DNA from: Acidobacteria bacterium 13_2_20CM_2_57_6 | Lineage (GTDB): Bacteria > Acidobacteriota > Terriglobia > Acidiferrales > UBA7541 | Assembly: GCA_001917435.1 (NCBI GenBank) | Contig: MNEA01000127.1 | Coordinates: 1 to 62,602 of the forward strand | Direction: 5' to 3' | Length of the DNA stretch: 62,602 nt | Part shown: positions 1 through 9,230 of the stretch, piece by piece | How positions within the stretch are numbered: the first letter of the stretch is position 1 | Layout: every line of letters starts with the position of its first letter | Made by a program: the position numbers and the translations under genes | Notes under the pieces: model-generated | Database searches by the model: none | What the model saw: only the letters and a program-made list of their open reading frames with translations | Told to the model about the DNA's origin: nothing

Positions 1-120
1 GGGCAGTCCGCCGTGGCGGGCGCCCCTGCAATACTCAATTCTCCGAACAAAGAATGCCGTGCTGAGGACCGGCGCTGCCGATGCTCGATAAAACCCGAGG
101 GCGATATTCTACGGTTTTTT

Positions 121-1464
121 TCAGCGCGTGGCGACTTGAGCACGTTGCCTCCAATACTGGCGGAGCTGGCCGACCAGATGGAGAGAGCCGGTGACGAAAA
201 TGGAGTCTTCGGGCGCGGCTTCTGCGAGAGCGTGTTCGAACGCGCGCTCCGCATCGGGGATCACGGAAAAACGCACGGCATGATGGCCGGCAATTTCCGC
301 GAGTTGCGTGGCGGAAACGGCGCGCGAGGTGCGCGGCGATGTGAAAATGATTTCCGCGGCGTGCGGGAAGAGGAGGCCTGCTACTTCGTCGACGGCTTTA
401 TCGCGAAGGGCGGCATAGATTAGCCAAACTTTGCTGCCACCGAAGTTCTGTTCGAGGAAATGGGCGAGTTCGCGGGCGGCGCCGGGATTGTGGGCGCCAT
501 CGAGGTAAACGTCCGGGCTGGAGTGCAATTTTTCGAGGCGGCCGGGCCAGATCGTGTTTGCGATTCCACCCGTGACCGCATCATCGGGGATTTGAAAGCC
601 GCGGTTCTGGAGGAGCCGCGCGGCGGCGGCGGCGTTCAGGGCATTCTGGAGCTGGAAACGGCCGGGAAGGCTCGGAGCGATTTCGAAGATCGTCTCTGAG
701 TCCGTTTCAATGACGCGTGCGCGGACGCTACCGTCTTGCATGGATTCTCGATCGATGCGAAAGATTTGCGCTGGCTCGATGGCAGGGCAGCCGAGCTCCT
801 TCGCGCGAGCAAGAATCACTTCGCGGGCTTCCGGCTGTTGCCCGGCGAGGACGAGCGGGACTCCGGGTTTCAGGATCCCGGCTTTTTCTATTGCGATTTC
901 GCGCAAAGAATGGCCGAGAAAGTTTTCGTGGTCAAAATCGATGCGAGTGATGATGGTGACCACCGGTACGAGGATATTGGTGGCATCGAGACGGCCGCCC
1001 AGGCCGACTTCGAAGACGGCGAAGTCCACCCGCTCGCGGGCAAAATATTCGAAAGCCATGGCGGTTACGCATTCGAAATAAGTGGGATGGGCGCGAAGTT
1101 TGCCTGCGGCGAGGAGTTCTTCGACCAAGACGTGGATGCAAGTAAAGGTTTCGGTGAAAGCTTGGTCGCTGATCTCCGCGCCATTAATGCGGATGCGTTC
1201 GTTGATTTTTTCAAGGTGGGGAGAGGTATTCAATCCAGTTCGAAAGCCAGCGTGGCGAAGGATGGATTCGAGGAACGCAGCTGTTGAGCCTTTGCCGTTG
1301 GTGCCAGCGATGTGGGCGGTGGGGTAAGCGCGGTCAGGGCGGCCGAGTCGCTCGGCGAGAACGGTGATGTTTTCGAGATCAAACTTTGCGGCGGCGGCCT
1401 GCGTTGGGGCGGCCAATTCCCTTCCAAGGGAGAGCAGATAGCGGACCGAGGCCTCGTATTTCAT
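121..1464 (-). CDS. folC: Bifunctional folylpolyglutamate synthase / dihydrofolate synthase
   Basis: A cytosolic Mur-ligase-family enzyme that adds glutamate to dihydropteroate and to tetrahydrofolates. The 447-residue product has the usual FolC length. It has the ATP-binding loop HIAGTNGKGST at about residues 51-61, followed by the folate-site segment TSPHLEKINERIRI, and in the C-terminal domain GRLEKL and DGAHNP. It is the last gene of the minus-strand housekeeping run, 6 bp after accD; the accD-folC pair is common in bacteria. The ATG start sits at the family-typical N terminus. Confidence 0.95.
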   Translation of the reverse strand: MKYEASVRYLLSLGRELAAPTQAAAAKFDLENITVLAERLGRPDRAYPTAHIAGTNGKGSTAAFLESILRHAGFRTGLNTSPHLEKINERIRINGAEISDQAFTETFTCIHVLVEELLAAGKLRAHPTYFECVTAMAFEYFARERVDFAVFEVGLGGRLDATNILVPVVTIITRIDFDHENFLGHSLREIAIEKAGILKPGVPLVLAGQQPEAREVILARAKELGCPAIEPAQIFRIDRESMQDGSVRARVIETDSETIFEIAPSLPGRFQLQNALNAAAAARLLQNRGFQIPDDAVTGGIANTIWPGRLEKLHSSPDVYLDGAHNPGAARELAHFLEQNFGGSKVWLIYAALRDKAVDEVAGLLFPHAAEIIFTSPRTSRAVSATQLAEIAGHHAVRFSVIPDAERAFEHALAEAAPEDSIFVTGSLHLVGQLRQYWRQRAQVATR

Positions 1465-1470
1465 TTCATC

Positions 1471-2319
1471 TCAGCTCAAGAGCAAGTCGAGGGAGCTGGC
1501 GATGAAGGACTTGAGCTCCTTGCGGTGGACGACGGCGTCGAGGAAACCGTGTTCGAGGAGGAATTCGGAGCGCTGAAATCCTTCGGGGAGTTTCTGGCGG
1601 ATGGTCTGCTCGATGACGCGCGGGCCGGCAAAACCGATGAGCGCGCCGGGTTCGCCGATGTTGAGGTCGCCAAGCATGGCGAAGCTGGCGGTGACGCCAC
1701 CGGTGGTGGGATCGGTGAGCACGGAGATATAGGGCAGCTTTTCTTCGTCGAGCCTCGCGAGCGCCGCAGAAACTTTGGCGAGCTGCATGAGGCTGATGGT
1801 GCCCTCCATCATGCGCGCGCCGCCGGAACAGGAAATGGCGATGAATGGCTGACGTGTTTCGATGGCCAGCTCGATGCCGCGCGTGACTTTTTCGCCGACC
1901 ACTGCGCCCATCGAGCCGCCGATGAAACCAAATTCCATGGCGCACATAACGACGGGCCGGCCGTTGAGCTGACCCTCGGCGGTGATGACGGCGTCGTTCA
2001 TCCCGAGCTTTTTCTTGGCTTCCCGCAGGCGCGCGGCGTAGGGCTTGGTGTCCACGAACTTGAGCGGGTCGGTGGAGGTCATGCCGGCGTCGTGCTCGGT
2101 CCAGCGGCCGTCGAGGAGCATTTCCAGGCGCTGCTTGGAATTCATTTTGAAGTGGAACTGGCACTTGGGGCAGACAAAGAGATTCGCTTCGAGGTCCTTG
2201 CGGAAGACGATCGTGCGGCAAGACTCGCACTTGACCCACAAGCCTTCGGTGCGCACACGGCGCTCTTCGGGCGGCGTAGTTTGTTCGATCGATTTTTTGT
2301 CGCGCTTGAACCAGGCCAT
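1471..2319 (-). CDS. accD: Acetyl-CoA carboxylase carboxyltransferase subunit beta
   Basis: Beta subunit of the carboxyltransferase that moves the carboxyl group from biotin to acetyl-CoA, the first committed step of fatty acid synthesis; it works with AccA, which is not in this window. The 282-residue protein begins with the family's four-cysteine zinc ribbon (Cys31, Cys34, Cys50, Cys53). The crotonase-like body carries GGSMGAVVGEK and SCSGGARMMEG, with TDPTTGGVTASFA further on. It sits directly upstream of folC, consistent with co-transcription. Confidence 0.96.
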   Translation of the reverse strand: MAWFKRDKKSIEQTTPPEERRVRTEGLWVKCESCRTIVFRKDLEANLFVCPKCQFHFKMNSKQRLEMLLDGRWTEHDAGMTSTDPLKFVDTKPYAARLREAKKKLGMNDAVITAEGQLNGRPVVMCAMEFGFIGGSMGAVVGEKVTRGIELAIETRQPFIAISCSGGARMMEGTISLMQLAKVSAALARLDEEKLPYISVLTDPTTGGVTASFAMLGDLNIGEPGALIGFAGPRVIEQTIRQKLPEGFQRSEFLLEHGFLDAVVHRKELKSFIASSLDLLLS

Positions 2320-2458
2320 GGAAGAAGTTGACAGCCGAATGTTTAAAGTCGAAAGTCCTCAAACCTTGAATTGATGCCAAGCCGCAGCGCTTGAGATCCT
2401 TCAGCGAACCTTATCGGTTCGTCACAGGAGGAGAGCGCCGGGAGGCTCAATCACGGTG

Positions 2459-2995
2459 TTAATAGTCGATTCCCCGCTGAGCCAGTATACCCTTGGTATA
2501 GGGGTGTTTCACCTCGCGCATCTCGGTGACGAGGTCGGCGAGCTCGACGAGCTTGGGATGGGCGTTGCGGCCCGTGCAGATGACGTGGACGCGCTCGGGG
2601 CGATTCTTCAGCGCTTCCACAACTTCGTCGGGATCAAGCATTTTGTAGCTGATGGTGTAGTTGATTTCGTCGAGGACGACCAGGTCGTACTTGCCGCCGT
2701 AGATAGCGTCGTGCCCGGCTTGCCAGCATTCCTGCGCGAGCTTGATGTCTGCGGGATCGGTTTCGGCGCCGCCGATTTTCACGAAGCCGCGTCCCATGGG
2801 ACGAATTTCAAATTTGTCATCGCCCAACATTTTGGCGGCGTCGAGCTCACCGTAATGCCAGGAACCCTTGATGAACTGCACCATCAGCACCCGCAAGCCC
2901 TGCCCTACGGCGCGAAAGGCAGTGCCCAGGGCGCAGGTCGTCTTGCCCTTGCCCGGCCCGGTGTAAACGATGAGGAGCCCTTTTTCTTCCGACAT
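2459..2995 (-). CDS. cobO: Cob(I)yrinic acid a,c-diamide adenosyltransferase (CobO/BtuR type)
   Basis: Transfers the 5'-deoxyadenosyl group of ATP to reduced corrinoids, making adenosylcobalamin or its precursors. The 178-residue protein has the CobA/CobO P-loop GPGKGKTT at residues 13-20, then the family segments VQFIKGSW, DLVVLDEINY and VICTGRNAHP. It lies 140 bp upstream of accD. The window also holds B12 import genes at 55-62 kb but no corrin-ring synthesis genes, so a salvage role is the simplest inference. Confidence 0.93.
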   Translation of the reverse strand: MSEEKGLLIVYTGPGKGKTTCALGTAFRAVGQGLRVLMVQFIKGSWHYGELDAAKMLGDDKFEIRPMGRGFVKIGGAETDPADIKLAQECWQAGHDAIYGGKYDLVVLDEINYTISYKMLDPDEVVEALKNRPERVHVICTGRNAHPKLVELADLVTEMREVKHPYTKGILAQRGIDY

Positions 2996-3087
2996 AGTTT
3001 GGCGATTCGGTGAACTCTTTCAAAGCGCGTCGAAAAGATTAGAGTTTGCGGAGTCCGATAGCAAAGGTCAAGTTGGTCAAGGAAAGT

Positions 3088-3471
3088 CTAGGCGAGTTGC
3101 AGGCGTTTCACGAGTTCTTCAGCGGTCGCGGAGATACGCGTTCGTGAACCGGACGAGAGCTCGCGGCCCTGGACGGAATTTTTGTCGCGGAGGACGATCC
3201 AGAGGCCCGGGCGATAGGTTTCGTCATCGCCCGGGCAGATGGCGCCGGTGAATTGGGCGAGTTCGAGGCTCGTACCGCTTAGCAGTTCGGTAAGGATGCC
3301 ACGGGCGTCGTCGACGAGGTCGCGAAAACCCTGAGAGACAAGAATGGCATCCACATTGCGCGGAGTGGGGTGTTCAAGCTGGTTGAGATCGTAATCGGGC
3401 AAGGGCTTTTCCAGCGGGATTTCGATAGTGGCAGAAGGTTGCTCTTTGTCTGCTGTGACTCGAATGGCCAT
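3088..3471 (-). CDS. Hypothetical protein in the rlmH-cobO interval
   Basis: An unrecognised 127-residue protein. It has no signal peptide or membrane segment and looks cytosolic. The middle (LVSQGFRDLVDDARGILTELL) looks helical, followed by a charged stretch with a possible strand (PGLWIVLRDK). It lies 27 bp after rlmH in the same direction, with no terminator visible between them, so co-transcription is likely. Initiation at ATG is assumed; an overlapping opposite-strand frame at this site has no recognisable features. No function is proposed. Confidence 0.6.
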   Translation of the reverse strand: MAIRVTADKEQPSATIEIPLEKPLPDYDLNQLEHPTPRNVDAILVSQGFRDLVDDARGILTELLSGTSLELAQFTGAICPGDDETYRPGLWIVLRDKNSVQGRELSSGSRTRISATAEELVKRLQLA

Positions 3472-3498
3472 GGTGGATATGGTTTTACACTACGCGGG

Positions 3499-3927
3499 CT
3501 ATTTCGGATAGGGGCTGCCGGAGAGAATGGCGAAGGCGCGGTAGAGTTGCTCGGCGAGCATCACGCGGGCGAGCTCGTGGGAAAATGTCATGGCGCTGAG
3601 AGAAAGCTTCTGATGGGCGCGCTGCCGGAGCGCCTCCGGAAAACCGTCTGCATCGCCGCAAAGGAAGACGAGCTCGCGAGTGCCGCGATCGCGGAGTTCG
3701 CCGAGCCATTGGGCAAGCACGTTAGAATCGAGGTTCTTACCGGCGGCGTCCAGAAGGACGACGGTCGCGGCTCGGTCGGCATCGAGTTTCTTAAGGGCGG
3801 CATGGGCATCACGGACTTCGGCAATTTCGATAGGGCATGACCGGCTGATGCGTTTTATATAGTCATCGAAGACGGCGCGCATTTCCGGGCGGCGAGTTTT
3901 TCCGAGCATGAGCAGACGGAGCTTCAC
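3499..3927 (-). CDS. rlmH: 23S rRNA (pseudouridine1915-N3)-methyltransferase RlmH
   Basis: A SPOUT-fold methyltransferase that modifies pseudouridine 1915 in helix 69 of 23S rRNA on assembled ribosomes. The 142-residue length is close to the usual ~155. Family features are the N-terminal KLRLLMLGKTR, the YIKRI segment, the knot region ELVFLCGDADGFPE and the C-terminal LAEQLYRAFAILSGSPY. The start overlaps the end of the sigma54 regulator by 4 bp, implying translational coupling. Association with nadD and rsfS is conserved widely. Confidence 0.93.
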   Translation of the reverse strand: MKLRLLMLGKTRRPEMRAVFDDYIKRISRSCPIEIAEVRDAHAALKKLDADRAATVVLLDAAGKNLDSNVLAQWLGELRDRGTRELVFLCGDADGFPEALRQRAHQKLSLSAMTFSHELARVMLAEQLYRAFAILSGSPYPK

Positions 3928-4892
3928 TTCAAACCGTATTTCTTGCGCTTCTCGAGAAGAGTCTTGCGGCTGATGCCAAGGGCTTCAGCGCAGCGGCTGA
4001 TCTGGTAACGCGTTGCTTCGAGGGTGGCGGTGATGACTTCGCGTTCAACTTCCTCGAGGGACCGGAGCCCGGCGAGCGGGCTGGCAGCGCCAGACGCGGC
4101 GGCGCGCAAATTTTCAGGAAAATTTTCAGGCTCGAGGATGTCGCGCTCGGCAGCAGCAGCTCCGCCGGCAGGACGTGAGAAAACCAGTGCACGCTCGAGA
4201 GCGTTGCGGAGTTCGCGCACATTGCCGGGCCAGGCGTACGCAGCAAGCATCCGCCGGGCCGAATCGCTCAATTGCGCATTCGGGCGCGCGTGAATGGAAC
4301 GAAGGATCGCAAGAAGATGTTCCGCGAGAGGGAGGATATCGACGCGGCGCTCACGAAGCGGCGGAACCTCAAGAGTGAGGACGTTCAGCCGGAAATAAAG
4401 GTCTTCGCGAAAGCCGCCGGATTTCACCGCGGCGGGAAGATCGACATTGGTAAGAGCAATCAGGCGCGCTTCGATGTGCAGGGTTTCTGTGCCGCCGAGT
4501 CGCTCGAATGCTCGTTCCTGCAAGACCCGCAGAAGTTTCCCCTGCGCTGCGGGCGAGAGCGCGGCGACTTCATCGAGAACTATCGTGCCATTGCCGCCTA
4601 GTTCGAGGCGGCCCAGCTTGCGTTCGACCGCGCCTGTAAACGCACCTCGTTCGTGGCCGAAAAGTTCGCTCTCGACAAGCTGCGGTGGAAGGCTGGCGCA
4701 ATCGATTTTCAGGAACGGGGCGTCCCGGCGCGGGCCGAGCTCATGAACGAGACGCGCGAGGTGATCCTTGCCGCTGCCGCTTTCGCCGCTAATCAAGAGC
4801 GTGGCGGGAGCAATCGCGACTTTCTGTGCGAGTTCAAGAAGCCGTTGCGATGCGGGATCCGCGGAGATCCACGGCAATCGTTCCGCGGTCAT
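3924..4892 (-). CDS. Sigma-54-dependent transcriptional activator without a sensor domain
   Basis: An enhancer-binding protein that would remodel RNA polymerase-sigma54 using ATP. The 322 residues hold only a AAA+ domain and a C-terminal Fis-type helix-turn-helix. Visible motifs are Walker A GESGSGKD (about 35-42), the sigma54-contacting loop ERGAFTGA, Walker B GTIVLDE, the arginine-finger region FREDLYFRLN and WPGNVRELRNALERAL. The HTH (ISRCAEALGISRKTLLEKRKKYGL) ends the protein. No receiver, PAS or GAF domain precedes the AAA+ domain. The ATG overlaps the rsfS stop as ATGA, and its own stop overlaps rlmH, so it is embedded in the ribosome-biogenesis operon. Its target is unknown. Confidence 0.9.
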   Translation of the reverse strand: MTAERLPWISADPASQRLLELAQKVAIAPATLLISGESGSGKDHLARLVHELGPRRDAPFLKIDCASLPPQLVESELFGHERGAFTGAVERKLGRLELGGNGTIVLDEVAALSPAAQGKLLRVLQERAFERLGGTETLHIEARLIALTNVDLPAAVKSGGFREDLYFRLNVLTLEVPPLRERRVDILPLAEHLLAILRSIHARPNAQLSDSARRMLAAYAWPGNVRELRNALERALVFSRPAGGAAAAERDILEPENFPENLRAAASGAASPLAGLRSLEEVEREVITATLEATRYQISRCAEALGISRKTLLEKRKKYGLK

Positions 4893-5356
4893 TGCCGCGA
4901 ACGGCCGCTTTGCGGCCGGCCAGAAACGGCTTCGCCGGAAAAGTGTTCCTGCCTGAAGGCTGAATCAGACAGGTCTCGTTCGCCAGAAGGGCCGTCAGGC
5001 TGGTCGCGGATCTCAAGCTTGGGAGCCATACGCCAGAGACGTTCGAGATCGTAGTAGCGCCGGGCCTGTTCACTGAAAACATGTACGACGAAGCCGCCGA
5101 AATCCAGCAGCGCCCATTCGGCGGAGCGATGCCCCTCGCGATGCTCGGGCGAGCGGCCGAGATTTTTATGGAGCTGGGCTTCGATTTCGGTGCAGATGGC
5201 CTGGACCTGCGGCGTGCTGAAGCCGGTGCAGATCACAAAATATTCGGTGAAGGCGCCGGCCGCCGTAAGGTCCAGCACAGTGATGCCTGCGGCTTTCTTT
5301 TCTTGTGCGGCTTCGACGGCCAGGCGGACGCCCTGTGGCAAAGATTCGAATTTCAC
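4889..5356 (-). CDS. rsfS: Ribosome silencing factor RsfS (Iojap/DUF143 family)
   Basis: Binds ribosomal protein L14 on the 50S subunit and blocks subunit joining under poor growth conditions. I start it at the GTG at 5354-5356, which overlaps the nadD stop as GTGA and gives a 155-residue protein beginning VKFESLPQGVRLAVEAAQEKK. The longer open frame upstream is a nadD shadow. Core motifs are ITVLDLTAAGAFTEYFVICTG, the conserved EGHRSAEWALLDFGGFVVHVF and RRYYDLERLW. A ~40-residue hydrophilic tail beyond the usual end overlaps the next gene by 4 bp. Confidence 0.92.
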   Translation of the reverse strand: MKFESLPQGVRLAVEAAQEKKAAGITVLDLTAAGAFTEYFVICTGFSTPQVQAICTEIEAQLHKNLGRSPEHREGHRSAEWALLDFGGFVVHVFSEQARRYYDLERLWRMAPKLEIRDQPDGPSGERDLSDSAFRQEHFSGEAVSGRPQSGRSRQ

Positions 5357-6075
5357 CGGTATAAGCCCTGTTTGAGAATGTATTCCTCGACGCGCGCGGA
5401 AACAAGCCCATGGATGGACTGGCCGCGGTGCGCCTGGTGCCGAACGTCCGTGGCGGAAACTTCGCTGGACACGTTTTCGAGCAGATAGATAGTGGACTTG
5501 TGAAGGTGCGCGATAACCTGGGAAGGCTGATCGGCTTCCTTTTTTGCGTCCGGCCTGGCGATCAAGTCTGGTGGAATGACCAGGCGCAGCGCTTCCGGGC
5601 GGATACCCGGGCGATTGGCAATGATGAAGTCGCAAAGCGTAAGCAGCGTTTCATATTCCTTCCACATGGGGATGTCCAGGAAGGCGTCGGCGCCAATAAT
5701 AAAAAAAAACCGATCGCCATGGTAAACGTGGCGGAAATAGCGCACGGTGTCCACGGAATAGTGGAGCTGCGTGCCGCTGAAGTCCTCGCCGGCTTCGGCA
5801 AGCGAGGGAACAAAATGCGGATGCTCAGTGCATGCGAGCGAGACCATCGCAAAGCGGTGCGGGAACGGCGCGAGGTGCTGCTTCAGCTTGTGCGGCGGCC
5901 GGCTCGCGGGAATGAAGTGAAGCTCGTCGAAATTGAACCGCCGGTCGGCAGCTCGCGCAACGGAAAGATGGCCGTTGTGGATGGGGTCGAAGGAACCGCC
6001 GAAAATCGCGATGCGGCGAGGATGATGCTTTGCAGCAGTGCGATGCGCTTGCGCTGTGGTCAATGAGGCTCCCAA
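5353..6075 (-). CDS. nadD: Nicotinate-nucleotide adenylyltransferase
   Basis: Adenylates nicotinic acid mononucleotide to deamido-NAD in NAD synthesis. The 240-residue protein has the nucleotidyltransferase motif GGSFDPIHNGH at about residues 26-36 and the C-terminal VSATDVR corresponding to the ISxTxxR nucleotide-binding motif. The first ~20 residues before RRIAIFGGSFDP are extra for the family, so a start further in is possible. It couples to rsfS by a 4-bp overlap, in the conserved obgE-nadD-rsfS-rlmH order. Confidence 0.94.
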   Translation of the reverse strand: MGASLTTAQAHRTAAKHHPRRIAIFGGSFDPIHNGHLSVARAADRRFNFDELHFIPASRPPHKLKQHLAPFPHRFAMVSLACTEHPHFVPSLAEAGEDFSGTQLHYSVDTVRYFRHVYHGDRFFFIIGADAFLDIPMWKEYETLLTLCDFIIANRPGIRPEALRLVIPPDLIARPDAKKEADQPSQVIAHLHKSTIYLLENVSSEVSATDVRHQAHRGQSIHGLVSARVEEYILKQGLYR

Positions 6076-6131
6076 AAAAAGTGCCGCCAGCCAGGACTAC
6101 ACCAAGGCCGCGTGTGACACAGGTAATTCTC

Positions 6132-7310
<1,179 letters not shown>

Positions 7311-7330
7311 TTATCGGCCAGCAGCCGCAT

Positions 7331-7365
7331 GGAAAAGAAAAACGCGGTCCAATGGCCGGACCGCG
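7331..7365 (-). terminator. Intrinsic terminator/attenuator between rpmA and obgE
   Basis: On the minus strand an 8-bp stem (CGCGGTCC with GGACCGCG, at 7358-7365 and 7343-7350) with a 7-nt loop is followed at once by TTTTTCTTTT. This is the classic Rho-independent layout. It comes after rpmA and before obgE, so it would split high-level L21-L27 mRNA from the downstream run, probably with partial readthrough. Confidence 0.75.
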
Positions 7366-7417
7366 GAAGCGAAAACGGGCGGACTAAATTCTCCGCAAAA
7401 TGCAGCCAGGAACGCAA

Positions 7418-7696
7418 CTAATTCGCTGCGGTCTTGGCTTGCTCTGCGGGCGTGACGCTGATAAAGCGGCCGTGACGGCCCTTGTCTTCAAACTTCACGA
7501 ATCCGGTGACCATGGCGAAGAGCGTGTCGTCTTTCCCCTGACCGACGTTTTCTCCCGCTTGATGCTTCGTGCCGCGCTGCCGCACCAGAATGGTGCCCGC
7601 GTTGACGAGCTGCCCGCCAAACCGCTTGACGCCCAGCCTCTGTCCGTGTGAATCGCGGCCGTTTGTCGAGGAGCCGCCGCCTTTCTTATGTGCCAT
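7418..7696 (-). CDS. rpmA: Large ribosomal subunit protein bL27
   Basis: A 50S protein whose N-terminal tail reaches the peptidyl-transferase centre. The 92 residues match the family throughout: [49 protein letters not shown] and FEDKGR. There is no N-terminal extension to be clipped, as there is in Firmicutes L27. It follows rplU by 55 bp in the conserved rplU-rpmA-obgE order. Confidence 0.98.
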   Translation of the reverse strand: MAHKKGGGSSTNGRDSHGQRLGVKRFGGQLVNAGTILVRQRGTKHQAGENVGQGKDDTLFAMVTGFVKFEDKGRHGRFISVTPAEQAKTAAN

Positions 7697-7751
7697 GAGC
7701 TAATCCTTTTTCGAGAAACTGCCGGGTAGAGGCCCAGCGGAATGTGAAGAG

Positions 7752-8063
7752 CTACAGCTTGATATCGCTGACTTGCACGGCCGTATAATTCTGCCGATGG
7801 CCGCGCGAAATCTTGTACTGATTGCCCTTTTTGAACTTGAGCACGGTGAGCTTCTTGCCACGGCCCTGCGAGACGATTTTCCCGCTCACGGAAGCTTTGC
7901 CGGCATCGGCGCCCAGTACCATCTTCTTGTCGTCCGTGTGGACGGCCAGGACGGAGCCAAAATTCACTTTTTCCCCTACTTTGCCATCGACCCGCTCGAT
8001 GCGGATGGTGTCGCCGGGCGCGACGCGATACTGCTTTCCCCCGGTCTGAATAACGGCGTACAT
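7752..8063 (-). CDS. rplU: Large ribosomal subunit protein bL21
   Basis: A 23S rRNA-binding 50S protein. I start it at the ATG at 8061-8063, which gives the family N terminus MYAVIQTGGKQYRV and 103 residues. An in-frame ATG eight codons upstream only adds MSLALGGS. The C-terminal KFKKGNQYKISRGHRQNYTAVQVSDI is diagnostic. The start is preceded by GGAGGATCG, a good ribosome binding site. It is the first gene of the minus-strand ribosome/NAD operon and has its own sigma70 promoter 30 bp upstream. Confidence 0.97.
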   Translation of the reverse strand: MYAVIQTGGKQYRVAPGDTIRIERVDGKVGEKVNFGSVLAVHTDDKKMVLGADAGKASVSGKIVSQGRGKKLTVLKFKKGNQYKISRGHRQNYTAVQVSDIKL

Positions 8064-8093
8064 CGATCCTCCAAGAGCTAAAGACAAACTCTA

Positions 8094-8123
8094 ATTATAG
8101 AGGTTCCTGGCTAGGGTGGTCAA
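8094..8123 (-). promoter_or_regulatory. Sigma70 promoter of the rplU operon
   Basis: On the minus strand TTGACC (8118-8123) is followed after 18 bp by a perfect TATAAT (8094-8099). Transcription would begin near 8087, about 24 nt before the rplU ATG. This is the best consensus promoter I found in the window, as expected for ribosomal protein genes. Confidence 0.8.
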
Positions 8124-8153
8124 TGGAATTACCGGTGTTACGAACACGCAAAT

Positions 8154-9050
8154 TCAGGCGACGATAGAGACCATTGCGAGCACGTGAAGGCCAAGTGTGG
8201 TGTCGCCCGTGACCCTGACTTGGGCCCGCGCGGATTCTGTATCAATGCCCTTGGTGCAGATCCGCCAGGCTATCTCTTGAGGAATAGTGACTTCGCAAAC
8301 GGCCCGGCTGAATGGCTCCCCGATGAGCTGCCACGAATCCTCGGAGCGATAGAGGTGCCAGATGCCGCCGCATTCGCCGACAACGTTAATTTCCACCAGT
8401 GTTCCCGGCTTGGCAGGCACGTTGCGATACGTGAACGGCAAAGCCTGCAGGAAGCAATCGAGAACGGGATGATAGAGCTCGCAGGTCATGATTCCGGACC
8501 GGCTCACCGCCAGGCGGATCTGCTGTTGATGGTGCCAGCGCTCGGTGAATTCCCGCGCAGTGTCAAACCAGTTTGGAGATTTTTGTTCGCCGGCCCAGCT
8601 CACGCCATACGAAGCAATCGCATACGGATCGCGCGAGGCGTGGTATTCCGCCAATGATTTGGTAGCGGCTTCCAGTAGTCCAATTAAGACTACTGGACTT
8701 AACCGACGATATACGGTAACGCCTTCGCAATTCAAGCGGTTGATGAACGCCGCCAAATCAGCCGTGGAAGGGCTTGCCGGGCTTTCCGCCACGTACCGAT
8801 CTCGACCGACGGAAACTCCGCGTAGCGCGGTGTCCAAGAGATGTGCCGCGACCTCTTTGACTCTCCATTTGGGCGATACAGTCTGTTTTTCCCAGTCGCC
8901 CGGAGCAAGTGAACGAAGAAGCTCGATCAGCTTTCCGTCGAGTTTTGGAAAGAGGTGCGCGGTCAGAATCGGCGGTAAAAGTCTTAGCTTGGTTTTCGAG
9001 GACGGTTCGGGCACGGAAGAAATCCTCACATTGACCTCAGCGAAAAGCAA
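8154..9050 (-). CDS. Maleylpyruvate isomerase N-terminal (MDMPI/DinB-like) domain protein
   Basis: A 298-residue cytosolic protein resembling the mycothiol-dependent maleylpyruvate isomerase/DinB-2 four-helix fold. The N-terminal half holds LRSLAPGDWEKQTVSPKWRVKEVAAHLLDTA, the typical 'W.v.dv.aHll' metal-site segment. A second conserved histidine region follows (REFTERWHHQQQIRLA), and the C-terminal third is a separate predicted alpha/beta region. Substrate and thiol cofactor cannot be read from the sequence. A 10-bp perfect inverted repeat lies inside the coding sequence at 8671-8697. The gene stands alone, convergent with nothing and upstream of the rplU promoter. Confidence 0.75.
   Translation of the reverse strand: MLFAEVNVRISSVPEPSSKTKLRLLPPILTAHLFPKLDGKLIELLRSLAPGDWEKQTVSPKWRVKEVAAHLLDTALRGVSVGRDRYVAESPASPSTADLAAFINRLNCEGVTVYRRLSPVVLIGLLEAATKSLAEYHASRDPYAIASYGVSWAGEQKSPNWFDTAREFTERWHHQQQIRLAVSRSGIMTCELYHPVLDCFLQALPFTYRNVPAKPGTLVEINVVGECGGIWHLYRSEDSWQLIGEPFSRAVCEVTIPQEIAWRICTKGIDTESARAQVRVTGDTTLGLHVLAMVSIVA
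8671..8697. repeat. Perfect 10-bp inverted repeat inside the MDMPI-like gene
   Basis: TCCAGTAGTC at 8671-8680 and GACTACTGGA at 8688-8697 are perfect reverse complements around the 7-nt loop CAATTAA. It lies in the coding sequence for a run of hydrophobic residues (SPVVLIGLLEA) and keeps the frame. There is no T-run, so it is not an obvious terminator. Confidence 0.6.
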
Positions 9051-9230
9051 CCCTCGCGGGGATTAAGGCGATTCTCTGCCCTCGCCGAACCAGGGAGGCT
9101 TGGCTCGAACGTCTTGCAACTTTCCGCGCGCTCAGGTGTTAAGTGAGTAGGGATTTCAGCATCAGCTGGGAAACCTGAACGAGTTACGGTCGTTTGCGGT
9201 CGAAGTGATGGACTTCAGAAGGGTCCAAAC

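Noticed and set aside
1..120. Possible gene or RNA at the left edge
   Set aside because: No frame, tRNA-like fold or promoter could be supported in these 120 bp; nothing was seen in the last ~50 bp at the right edge either.
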